Shown one piece after another: positions 41,088-48,038 of a stretch of 48,038 bases of DNA. Source of the DNA: an uncultured bacterium (GTDB taxonomy: Bacteria; Verrucomicrobiota; Kiritimatiellia; RFP12; UBA1067); the NCBI GenBank assembly GCA_902779075.1, contig CACZAK010000045.1, positions 1-48,038 of the forward strand, given 5' to 3'. The position numbers and the translations under genes were made by a program. The notes under the pieces were generated by a model. It did no database searches. It was not told the origin of the DNA and saw only the letters and a program-made list of their open reading frames with translations. Every line of letters starts with the position of its first letter. Position 1 is the stretch's first letter.

Positions 41088-43628
41088 TTACTTCGAGGTT
41101 CCCTCGGTCGTGAACTTCGGACGGCGGCCCTTGTAGAACCACATCATGATCGGCGTCGCGATGAACACCGAGGAGTAGGTACCAGCGACAACGCCGATGA
41201 GCATCGTGAGCGCGAAGTCGAAGATCGAGCCGTCGCCGAACGCGAAGAGCGCGAGCACGGCGAAGAACGTTGTGATCGAGGTGATCACCGTACGGCTCAG
41301 GCACTCGTTGAGGGCGCGGTTGCAGAGGTCGATGAACGTGCTCTTCTGGTCACGGCGCAAGTCCTCGCGGATGCGGTCGAACACCACGATCGTGTCGTTC
41401 ACCGAGTAGCCGATGATCGTGAGGAGCGCGGTGATGACGAGCAGGGAGACCTGACGTCCGCAGAGCGAGAAGAGGCCGAGCGAGATCAGCGCGTCGTGCG
41501 CGAGCGCCACGAGGGCACCGAGGCCGAAGCCGAACTCGAAGCGGAAGGCGACGTAGATCAGGATCGCGCAGAGCGAGAAGATCACGGCCCACGTGCCGGA
41601 CTTCTTGAGGTCCGCGCCCACGACCGAGCCGATTTCGCTGGCGTCGCGGATCTGGATACCAGAGTCCGGGAACGCGCCCTGAAGCAACTTAGTCACATGG
41701 CCCGCCACGTCCGTGACGCCCTTGTCCTTCGCGTTGTCGGACGTGTAGCCCGTCTTGACGAGGAGCTTGTCGGCGCCCTGGGTCTGGATGACCGTGGCGT
41801 TGTCGAACGGATCGAGCGTCTTGCGCACGTCGGCGACCGCCGGCATCTTGCCGTCCTTCACGTCGAACACGATCGAGGTGCCGCCCGTGAGGTCCACGGC
41901 GAGAACCGACGCTGGCTTCACTGCCGCGCGGATGCCGAAGATGGCGATCGAAATCACAACCACTGCGGCGGAGGCGATGAGCGCGGTCCTGCCGATCTTC
42001 ACGAAATCAATGTTCGGAACCTTCTTGAAGATGTTGAGCATCTTGAAGGGCTTCATGGAATCGGGGTTCGAGGTCTTCTCGAACACGAGGCGCGTGACGA
42101 CCACTGCCGTGAACATCGAGATGACCACACCAGCCGTGAGGGTGATGGCGAAGCCGCGCACCGGACCAGTGCCGACGATGAAGAGAATTATGCCCGTGAC
42201 GATCGTCGTGATGTTCGAGTCGAGAATCGCGGTGAAGGCGCGTCCGTAGCCGTTCTTGATGGCGGTGCCGACGGAGACCTTGTTGGCGAACTCCTCGCGG
42301 ATGCGCTCGAAGATGATCACGTTAGCGTCAACGGCCATGCCGAGCGTGAGGACGATGCCCGCGATGCCGGGCATCGTGAGGACGGGCAGCTGGAGCGAAC
42401 CGGTCGCGCCCATCGAGGCGTCCTTCGCGAACACGCCGAGCACGTTTGCCACGATCACGAGCGCGGCTGGAAGGAGGACGATGTCAAGTAACAGCGCGAC
42501 GTCGGCAATCAAGCCGGCATACCAGTAGTAGACGAGCATGAATAGCGCGACCAGCGCAAAACCGAGCATGGCGGCCACCATGCCGGCCTGCTTCGCGTCC
42601 TCGCCCACCGTCGGCGAGACGGACTCCTCGGCGAGGAGCTTGAGCGGCACGGGCAGCGCGCCGGCGTTGAGGTCGTTCGCGAGGCGCTGCGCCTCCGGTA
42701 TGTCGAAGCTGCCGGAAATCTGTCCCTGCGTCTCGATCTCGCTCTGGAGAACCGGTGCGGAAATCAGCGTGCCGTCCAGGATGATCGCGAGCTCGCGGCC
42801 GCGGTCGGTGGAGTTCTTCGCGCCGTGGGCGATGTAGTTGCGCGTGAGTTTGCGCATGAGGTTGCCGCCCTTGCTGTTGAGCTTGAAGCCGACCACGGGA
42901 CGCCCCACCTGGTCACGCTCGACGCGAGCCGAGACGAGGTACTCGCCCGTCAGCTCCGTCTTGCGGCTAACGTAGTTTGGATGATAGGAGCCGTCCTTGC
43001 CCTTCTCCAGCATGAACTGGTAGCCCTGCGGTGGCTTGCCGAAGGAGCTGAGGCGCGTCTTGTAGCCGGGCCGCTTGGCAATCGCCACATAGTTCGTCGC
43101 GCGGGCGAAGCCCTCGCCTGCCGAGCTGAGCACGTAGCCCTCGGGAATCTTGCCTGACGACATCAGCTTGCTGGCGAGTTCCTGGTTGCGGGGATGCGTA
43201 AGACGAAATTCAAGGTAGGAGGCGCTCTGCAGCGAACGCTTAGCCTCGGCGCGCGTGGCGTCGTCAATGCCCGGCAGCTGCACGAGAAGGCGATGGCCCT
43301 TCATGCCCTGGATCACGGGCTCGTTCATGCCCATGCCGTCCACGCGGCGGCGCACCACCTCGACGATGCGGTCGTCGCAGCCGGCCAGCGCCTCGTTGAC
43401 TTTGGCCTGGATGGACGCCGTGTCGTTCGTATCCGCGACCTGTGCCATCACGGATTCACGAAGCGCCTCCTCGTCCACGCCGAGGGTGAAGGACGTGCCG
43501 CCCTTCAGGTCAAGCCCTAGGCGAATCTTCTCGCCCAGCGGCGTCGTCACGCAGACGGAAAAGATCGCAACGGCCAGCAGAACCAGCCATTTCCAAGCGT
43601 TTTCACGAATCGATGAATCGAAACTCAT
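41088..43628 (-). CDS. secDF: SecDF fusion, protein translocation accessory subunit
   Basis: 846 residues from ATG 43628. The SecD half has a first helix then LGLDLKGGTSFTLGV, a large periplasmic P1 region, GSFDIPEAQRLANDL and five helices with GMAVDANVIIFERIREE. The SecF half begins near 515 (FDxx replaced by MLNIFKKVPNIDFVKIG), with LAVDLTGGTSIVFDV and YSVNDTIVVFDRIREDL. It uses the proton-motive force to complete Sec export. Single-chain SecDF is known in several phyla. It has a consensus promoter and is followed closely by metXW. Confidence 0.95.
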   Translation of the reverse strand: MSFDSSIRENAWKWLVLLAVAIFSVCVTTPLGEKIRLGLDLKGGTSFTLGVDEEALRESVMAQVADTNDTASIQAKVNEALAGCDDRIVEVVRRRVDGMGMNEPVIQGMKGHRLLVQLPGIDDATRAEAKRSLQSASYLEFRLTHPRNQELASKLMSSGKIPEGYVLSSAGEGFARATNYVAIAKRPGYKTRLSSFGKPPQGYQFMLEKGKDGSYHPNYVSRKTELTGEYLVSARVERDQVGRPVVGFKLNSKGGNLMRKLTRNYIAHGAKNSTDRGRELAIILDGTLISAPVLQSEIETQGQISGSFDIPEAQRLANDLNAGALPVPLKLLAEESVSPTVGEDAKQAGMVAAMLGFALVALFMLVYYWYAGLIADVALLLDIVLLPAALVIVANVLGVFAKDASMGATGSLQLPVLTMPGIAGIVLTLGMAVDANVIIFERIREEFANKVSVGTAIKNGYGRAFTAILDSNITTIVTGIILFIVGTGPVRGFAITLTAGVVISMFTAVVVTRLVFEKTSNPDSMKPFKMLNIFKKVPNIDFVKIGRTALIASAAVVVISIAIFGIRAAVKPASVLAVDLTGGTSIVFDVKDGKMPAVADVRKTLDPFDNATVIQTQGADKLLVKTGYTSDNAKDKGVTDVAGHVTKLLQGAFPDSGIQIRDASEIGSVVGADLKKSGTWAVIFSLCAILIYVAFRFEFGFGLGALVALAHDALISLGLFSLCGRQVSLLVITALLTIIGYSVNDTIVVFDRIREDLRRDQKSTFIDLCNRALNECLSRTVITSITTFFAVLALFAFGDGSIFDFALTMLIGVVAGTYSSVFIATPIMMWFYKGRRPKFTTEGTSK

Positions 43629-43666
43629 TTTTTAAACCTCATTTGTCCTTAAGAAACGGAACGGAT

Positions 43667-43695
43667 ATTATAGTATATCGGCGGCGGATTGACAA
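43667..43695 (-). promoter_or_regulatory. secDF promoter
   Basis: TTGTCA (43690-43695), 17-base spacer, TATAAT (43667-43672). Leader of about 32 bases. Confidence 0.85.
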
Positions 43696-43779
43696 GGGGG
43701 AACCTTCAAAGTAATGAAAACTTCTTTTTCGGGCCCCTTCCAGGGGGTGTCGGCAAGGTTTTGCGGCATTTGACCCAGT

Positions 43780-44376
43780 CTAGGCATTAGGCGTTTGGGG
43801 AACGGCCGACCAGCCGTTCCATGCGTTCATCGCCGCCTGGGGCGTGGAAGAGATGATCGCCGCCACCGCTTGTACGGCCGCCGGTACCACCTTATCCATC
43901 ACCGCACGCGTATCGGGATCGAACTTCCCGAGCACATGTCCGATCACCTCCGACCGGTCGTGCGTGTCGCGTCCTACGCCCACGCGCAGACGCGTAAACG
44001 CCGGCGTCCCCACGCGCTCGATGATGCTCTTGAGGCCGTTGTGTCCGCCCGCGCTCCCGCCCACGCGGACGCGGATGCGGCCCACGGGCAAATCAATGTC
44101 ATCGGAAACGACGAGCAGGTCCGCCGGCGTCGCGTTATGGTAGCGCACGACGGGCGCCACGGAATCGCCCGAGAGGTTCATGAACGTCATGGGCTTCAGG
44201 AGCAACACCTTCTGCCCCGCGAACATCCCCGTGGCGAGCTCGCCCTTGAACGACGCCGACGTCTGCCACGTGGCGCCAATCTCCTGCGCGATGGCGTTTA
44301 CCACCTCGAAGCCAATCGAGTGCGGCGTGTTCGCATACTGTGCACCCGGATTGCCCAATCCTGCAATGACTTTCAT
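43780..44376 (-). CDS. pth: Peptidyl-tRNA hydrolase
   Basis: 198 residues from ATG 44376, with AAGAAGGAAG upstream; the start overlaps the ispE stop (ATGA). It recycles peptidyl-tRNA. Motifs: MKVIAGLGNPG, TPHSIGFEVVN (the catalytic His; the usual following Asn is Ser), KPMTFMNLSG, and DDIDLPVGRIRVRVGGSAGGHNGLKSI. Complete length. It is the last gene of the guaA-pfp-ispE-pth run. Translation factors are an unusual companion for ispE, though ispE-pth neighbourhoods occur in several bacteria. Confidence 0.95.
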   Translation of the reverse strand: MKVIAGLGNPGAQYANTPHSIGFEVVNAIAQEIGATWQTSASFKGELATGMFAGQKVLLLKPMTFMNLSGDSVAPVVRYHNATPADLLVVSDDIDLPVGRIRVRVGGSAGGHNGLKSIIERVGTPAFTRLRVGVGRDTHDRSEVIGHVLGKFDPDTRAVMDKVVPAAVQAVAAIISSTPQAAMNAWNGWSAVPQTPNA

Positions 44377-45170
44377 CTTTCTTCCTTCTTCCACCCGAAC
44401 ACGGCGCTACCGCTGCCGGACATCTGGACGTCCTCCAGCCCTTCCTCCTCCATCTCCGCGATTGTTTCTGCGATGATCGGATAGAGCCGACACGCCGCCG
44501 GTTGCAAATCGTTGCGGCACTTCCCGCGATCCTCTTCGCGAAACTCCGCATACACCCGCGCCGTAGACGCATTAACATTCGGCACCCGCAACACAAATCG
44601 TTCATCAAATATCGGGGTGGCGGGACTCCCCAATGTCGGGGTGGCGGGCCTCTGCGCCCGCAAATATGATGCGGGCGTCTCGCCCGCATCCCACGCCCTC
44701 ACCCTCTCACCTCTCCCTTCCATCATCACCACACCCCCCAACACGAGCGCCGGCACATCCGACCCCACCTCCGCGCCAATCGCGCACAACCGCTCCGTCG
44801 ACAGCCCCAATCCCCACAGCTCGTTCAGTCCATTCAGCACGGCGGCGGCATCCGCCGAGCCGCCACCCAACCCCGCGCCGGCGGGGATGCGTTTGACGAT
44901 GCGGATGCGCACGCCGCGCGCAACGCCGCACGCCTTCTGCAAGGCGCGCGCCGCGCGCACGGCGAGGTTCTTCTCCGGCGGCACGTCCGGTATCTCCAGA
45001 CCGTCACCTACCATCTCCACCGACACTTCGCCCGTCGGTGCGTCCTGTAGCTCCACGTCGTCGTGGAGCGGAATCGCCGCAACGATGCTCCGCAGTTCGT
45101 GGTAGCCGTCGGGACGCGTCCCGAGCACCTCAAGCGTGAGGTTGATTTTGGCGTGTGCTTCGATTTGCAT
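44373..45170 (-). CDS. ispE: IspE, CDP-methylerythritol kinase
   Basis: 265 residues from ATG 45170, 10 bases after the pfp stop. A GHMP kinase that phosphorylates 4-diphosphocytidyl-2-C-methyl-D-erythritol in the MEP isoprenoid pathway. Motifs: AKINLTLEV, DGYHEL, the ATP loop PAGAGLGGGSAD (97-108), and GSDVPALVLGG. Oddity: residues about 159-190 (AWDAGETPASYLRAQRPATP and on) are an in-frame insertion encoded by REP-like repeats, where other IspE have a short loop. The family core is otherwise complete, so it is probably functional. Confidence 0.92.
   Translation of the reverse strand: MQIEAHAKINLTLEVLGTRPDGYHELRSIVAAIPLHDDVELQDAPTGEVSVEMVGDGLEIPDVPPEKNLAVRAARALQKACGVARGVRIRIVKRIPAGAGLGGGSADAAAVLNGLNELWGLGLSTERLCAIGAEVGSDVPALVLGGVVMMEGRGERVRAWDAGETPASYLRAQRPATPTLGSPATPIFDERFVLRVPNVNASTARVYAEFREEDRGKCRNDLQPAACRLYPIIAETIAEMEEEGLEDVQMSGSGSAVFGWKKEER
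44612..44665. repeat. REP-like repeats inside ispE
   Basis: Two units beginning TCGGGGTGGCGGG lie at 44612 and 44636; the second matches the intergenic copy at 36297 in 27 of 30 bases. A palindrome GATGCGGGCG/CGCCCGCATC follows at about 44668-44690. All are read in frame by ispE. Confidence 0.8.
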
Positions 45171-45180
45171 GACAACAGTT

Positions 45181-46374
45181 CTAGAGAATTTCGCTGTGTG
45201 GCAGGGTACCGACGATCGGGCGCGCGTAGGCGAGAAACGCCTTCGTGACGTCGTGTCCGTTCGGCGCGATGAACGCGTCCGGCACGCTCCGCGTGTACTT
45301 CGCGGCGTTCGCGACGGGCTGCGCCTTGAACGTGACGGCATACTTCGCGCCCGGCTTGCGCACGATGGCGATGGTGCCCTTCGTGAGCTTCCCCTTCAGC
45401 GCGGCCTTCACGGCTGCGGCGCCGGCGGCGCGCGCCTCCTTCTGGTCCGTCTTCGAGGCGATACCCGGGAACGAGCGCTGCAAGTAGCCGAAGGTGTCCG
45501 CGCGCACGCGCGAGACGCCCGCCTCGGACTTCAGGTGCTTCGCGAGGAAGTCGCCGAGCGCGCCGGTGCCCGAGAGCTGGAGGTTGCCGTGGGAGTCGCG
45601 TTCGCCGCCCGCGAACTTCTTCGCGAACAGTTCGCCCTGCGCGTCGCGGATACCCTCCGAGACGGCCACCACGCAGCGGCCTTCCTTCTTCATCACGGCC
45701 TGCACGTCCTTCACGAACCCGTCGAGCGAGAACGGACGCTCTGGCAGGTAGATGAGGTGCGGACCGTCCCCGCGGTTTTCGCGGGCGAGCGCGGAGGCCG
45801 CCGTGAGGAAGCCTGCATCGCGTCCCATGATGACGTCGATCTTCACGCCCTTGAGTGCGCGGTTGTCGAGGTCGTCACCCTTGAGCGCGCACGCCACGAA
45901 CCGCGCGGCCGAGCCGAAGCCCGGCGTGTGGTCGCAGCTGCGCAGGTCGTTGTCGATCGTCTTGGGGATGTGGTAGCAGACGAGCGGGTAGCCCTCCTTC
46001 TCGGCCTCCTCCGCCACGATGCGCGCGGCGTCGGCGGAGTCGTTGCCGCCGATGTAGAAGAAGTAACCGACCTTCCGGCGACGGAACGCCTCGAAGATTT
46101 TGCGGCAGTCGTCCGCCGACGGCTTGAGCCGACAGCTGCCGAGCGCGGAGCTCGGCGTGTCGGCGATGGCGTTCAGCTTCGCGACGGATGGTTTGCGAAG
46201 GTCCACGTAGTCCCCCGCAAGGATGCCGGCAATTCCGTGGCGCGCGCCGAGTATCTTACCAACGCCCTTCGCGGCGCGGGCGGCAAGCACCGCGCCGACG
46301 AGGGACTGGTTGATCACCATGGAGGGACCGCCCGACTGGGCGATCACCATGTTCACGGAGGGCTTCGCCTTCAC
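45181..46374 (-). CDS. pfp: Pyrophosphate-dependent phosphofructokinase
   Basis: 397 residues from GTG 46374, 3 bases after the guaA stop, with GGGAG 6 bases upstream. The PPi-specific features are GGNDS (109-113, where ATP enzymes have GGDGS) and PKTIDND (137-143). GFGSAARF, MGRDAGFLTAASA and YLPERPFSLD follow. It interconverts fructose 6-phosphate and fructose 1,6-bisphosphate using pyrophosphate, and so can act in both directions. GMP synthase just upstream yields PPi, a possible metabolic reason for the pairing. Confidence 0.93.
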   Translation of the reverse strand: MKAKPSVNMVIAQSGGPSMVINQSLVGAVLAARAAKGVGKILGARHGIAGILAGDYVDLRKPSVAKLNAIADTPSSALGSCRLKPSADDCRKIFEAFRRRKVGYFFYIGGNDSADAARIVAEEAEKEGYPLVCYHIPKTIDNDLRSCDHTPGFGSAARFVACALKGDDLDNRALKGVKIDVIMGRDAGFLTAASALARENRGDGPHLIYLPERPFSLDGFVKDVQAVMKKEGRCVVAVSEGIRDAQGELFAKKFAGGERDSHGNLQLSGTGALGDFLAKHLKSEAGVSRVRADTFGYLQRSFPGIASKTDQKEARAAGAAAVKAALKGKLTKGTIAIVRKPGAKYAVTFKAQPVANAAKYTRSVPDAFIAPNGHDVTKAFLAYARPIVGTLPHSEIL

Positions 46375-46377
46375 CGC

Positions 46378-47298
46378 TTACTCCCACTCGATCGTGGCCG
46401 GGGGCTTCGGCGTGATGTCCCACACCACGCGGTTGGCGCCCTTGACCTTCGTGGCGATCTTCTCGGCCACCTTCGTGACGAACGCGAACGGCAGCGGAAC
46501 GCTCTTGACGTTCGTGTTGATCGCGAAGAACTGCTGGGCCTTCTTGTCGAGGCCGGCCTTGTGCATCTCGTCGCGGAAGATGAAGTCCGCCTGGCGCAGG
46601 ATGTCGAGCTTCTCCTTCGTGAGCTCGCCGATGCAGCGCACCGCGAGGCCCGGACCCGGGAACGGCTGGCGCATGACCATCTCGTCGGGGATGCCGAGCG
46701 CCTTGCCCACCTTGCGCACCTCGTCTTTGTAGAGGTACTTGACCGGCTCGACGAGGCCCTTGAAGATGATGTCCTTGGGAAGTCCGCCCACGTTGTGGTG
46801 CGCCTTCACGGCCTTGTGTCCGCCCACGCCGGACTCGATGATGTCGGGGTAGATCGTGCCCTGGCCGAGGAACTCGATGTCGCCGAGCTTCTTCTTGAGG
46901 TCGCGCGCGACGTCGGCGAACAGCTTGATGAACTCGCCGCCGATGCACTTGCGCTTCAGCTCGGGATCCGTGATACCCTTCGCCTTGTCGAGGAAGCGCT
47001 TCTCGGCGTCAATCTGGATGAGGTTGATGCCGAACTTGCCCTTGAAGACCTTCTTGACCTCCTTCGCCTCGTTGAGGCGCATGCAGCCGTGGTCCACGAA
47101 CACGCACGTGAGGTTCTTGCCGATGGCCTTGTGGAGCAGCACCGCGCATACGGAGCTGTCGACGCCGCCGGACATCGCCAGCAACACCTTCTTGTCGCCC
47201 ACCTGGGCGCGGATCGCCTCGATCTCGGCCTTGATGTAGGCCTTGACGTTCAGCTTCTTGCCGACTTTCGCGGCGCGTTCCTTTTCTGCCTGGTTCAT
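46378..47298 (-). CDS. guaA: GMP synthase, ATP-pyrophosphatase subunit only
   Basis: 306 residues from ATG 47298, with AAGGAAAA upstream. It contains the PP-loop SGGVDSSV (43-50) and the full C-terminal dimerisation domain ending KPPATIEWE. It aminates XMP to GMP. The N-terminal glutamine amidotransferase domain (about 200 residues) of ordinary bacterial GuaA is absent, and no coding frame for it exists upstream. This is the two-subunit layout typical of archaea, so a separate amidotransferase should exist elsewhere, or the enzyme uses free ammonia. First gene of a tight operon with pfp, ispE and pth. Confidence 0.92.
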   Translation of the reverse strand: MNQAEKERAAKVGKKLNVKAYIKAEIEAIRAQVGDKKVLLAMSGGVDSSVCAVLLHKAIGKNLTCVFVDHGCMRLNEAKEVKKVFKGKFGINLIQIDAEKRFLDKAKGITDPELKRKCIGGEFIKLFADVARDLKKKLGDIEFLGQGTIYPDIIESGVGGHKAVKAHHNVGGLPKDIIFKGLVEPVKYLYKDEVRKVGKALGIPDEMVMRQPFPGPGLAVRCIGELTKEKLDILRQADFIFRDEMHKAGLDKKAQQFFAINTNVKSVPLPFAFVTKVAEKIATKVKGANRVVWDITPKPPATIEWE

Positions 47299-47380
47299 CT
47301 GTTTTTCCTTTTCCTTGAAAGTCACGGCAAACTGAGGCAACCCGCGTCCCGCCGGTCGCGCCACGCGCCGCAACGCCAAA

Positions 47381-47409
47381 ATGATACCAAAATCCCCCCC
47401 TCCGCGCAA
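47381..47409 (-). promoter_or_regulatory. Promoter of the guaA operon
   Basis: TTGCGC (47404-47409), 17-base spacer, TATCAT (47381-47386) with an extended TGG. Leader of about 76 bases. The 14-bp repeat array begins exactly at the -35. Confidence 0.75.
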
Positions 47410-47506
47410 TCACAGAAACAACATCACAGAAACAACATCTCATAAACAACATCTCATAGCCAACATCAAAGTAATAACATCAAAGTAACAACATCACAGA
47501 AAGGGG
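47409..47506. repeat. 14-bp tandem array, seven units
   Basis: Units start every 14 bases from 47409 (for example ATCACAGAAACAAC, ATCTCATAAACAAC, ATCAAAGTAACAAC) with no drift; the last unit is partial. It lies immediately upstream of the guaA -35. Confidence 0.88.
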
Positions 47507-47521
47507 AAACCCCACCCTTTC

Positions 47522-47652
47522 ATTCCGCACCGTAATCGCACATCTCCTCCGCCCTTCATTCCGCACCGTAATCGCACTCCCATCTACCGCCTTCCGTTCC
47601 GCACCATAATCGCACGCCCCCCATCCCGTTCCGTTCCGCACAATAATCGTGC
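47522..47652. repeat. Four dispersed 20-bp repeats
   Basis: Copies of ATTCCGCACCGTAATCGCAC start at 47522, 47558, 47596 and 47633. The first two are identical and the other two carry a few changes. Gaps are 16-18 bases, giving a 36-38-bp period. Confidence 0.85.
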
Positions 47653-47692
47653 GCAAGGCTCCTTCGGGAAAAACTTGAGGCTCCCCGATTCC

Positions 47693-47741
47693 TATACATT
47701 TCCAATACATTTCTCATACAATTTCCATACATTTCCCGTGC
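47693..47741. repeat. ATACATTTCC short repeats
   Basis: Four to five copies of ATACATTTC(C) at 11-12-bp spacing, about one helical turn. They lie upstream of a TTGACA (47748-47753) facing the plus-strand gene at 47823, for which I find no matching -10 at standard spacing. Confidence 0.7.
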
Positions 47742-47822
47742 ATCCTTTTGACAGTTTACCCCCTATCTTCGGGACGTCGGACGTGGTAGAATTATGGTGT
47801 CGGACCAAACAAGGAGATGCAC

Positions 47823-48038
47823 ATGAGAAAAGCAGTCGAAGAGTACCTGGAAGACCGTGGATGCCGCGTCGTGCGGCAGCCGGCGGAGCCAGCGCCATGC
47901 ACGTTCGAGACGCTTGTCGACGGGTTCCTCGTGCACGTGCTGCGCCTCGACAGCGAGAGCTACCGGCGCGCGTTCTGGAGCGAGGCGTACCGCAACGGGC
48001 ACACCATCGGACACGTCCCGCGCACGTTCGAGTCGTTC
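47823..48038 (+). CDS. Partial unknown protein
   Basis: 72 codons are visible, open to the right edge. AAGGAG lies 6 bases before ATG 47823. The sequence begins MRKAVEEYLEDRGCRVVRQP and is polar and probably cytoplasmic, with no signal peptide. I do not recognise it. It is divergent from guaA, and the shared 520-bp intergenic region holds all three repeat arrays. Confidence 0.65.
   Translation, partial: MRKAVEEYLEDRGCRVVRQPAEPAPCTFETLVDGFLVHVLRLDSESYRRAFWSEAYRNGHTIGHVPRTFESF

Noticed and set aside
45136..47445. 769-codon plus-strand ORF
   Set aside because: It is antisense to pfp and guaA, both firmly identified, and its Arg/His/Leu/Asp-rich composition is typical of the shadow of GC-rich genes.
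47522..47652. Possible CRISPR array from 20-bp repeats
   Set aside because: Spacers are only 16-18 bases, repeats are imperfect, only four copies exist, and no cas genes are nearby.

Overview
The window looks like a chromosomal contig from a Gram-negative bacterium, with one integrated mobile element. It carries LolD/LolE, ExbB/ExbD, a repeat-type outer-surface protein, fused SecDF and a glutaminyl-tRNA synthetase. Many secreted proteins belong to no family I recognise. This gene style, with large orphan exported proteins, FGE/C-type-lectin-fold proteins and in-frame palindromic repeats inside conserved genes, fits the PVC superphylum, most likely Kiritimatiellota. That placement is inference from gene content, not a phylogeny. 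Nearly all chromosomal genes lie on the minus strand, tightly packed and often overlapping by 4 bp (ATGA or GTGA).

1-10338: a MoxR ATPase and a DUF58 protein, normally neighbours, are separated by about 4.4 kb of exported-protein genes (a 677-residue protein, an internally duplicated protein, a metzincin protease, small ORFs). Then come glnS, an LA_2272-type surface repeat protein and larB. An 880-bp intergenic region follows, holding a seven-unit, exactly 22-bp-periodic repeat array and a perfect 23-bp tandem duplication. 10339-14475: hisD-obgE overlap, followed by a HipBA-type toxin-antitoxin pair with duplicated operators.

14474-23886: an envelope operon read from one strong promoter: a 1059-residue tetratricopeptide-like protein, a second such protein, ExbB, two ExbDs, a TonB-like transducer fused to a squalene-cyclase/prenyltransferase-type alpha-toroid, LolE and LolD. 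The first gene appears to be leaderless. 23950-25480: rpsT overlaps a pgk whose reading frame is broken near its 5' end.

25599-36259: an element of about 10.7 kb is integrated in the 3' half of tRNA-Thr(CGT), bounded by perfect 50-bp direct repeats. It encodes a tyrosine integrase, a small HTH (excisionase/AlpA-like) protein, a zinc-finger protein, a RepA-like ATPase, an archaeo-eukaryotic-type primase, an ERCC4 nuclease, a candidate iteron origin, a ParE-like toxin pair, and two modular zinc-ribbon/transmembrane/C-type-lectin-fold proteins. No capsid, terminase or conjugation genes are visible, so it resembles a phage satellite or other small integrative replicon.

36418-48038: a plus-strand ACP / SDR reductase / NeuD-type acyltransferase operon. 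On the minus strand lie an SGNH esterase, a MetX-MetW fusion, SecDF, and a guaA(ATPase subunit)-pfp-ispE-pth operon. Its promoter is preceded by three different short tandem-repeat arrays. A partial unknown gene ends the window.
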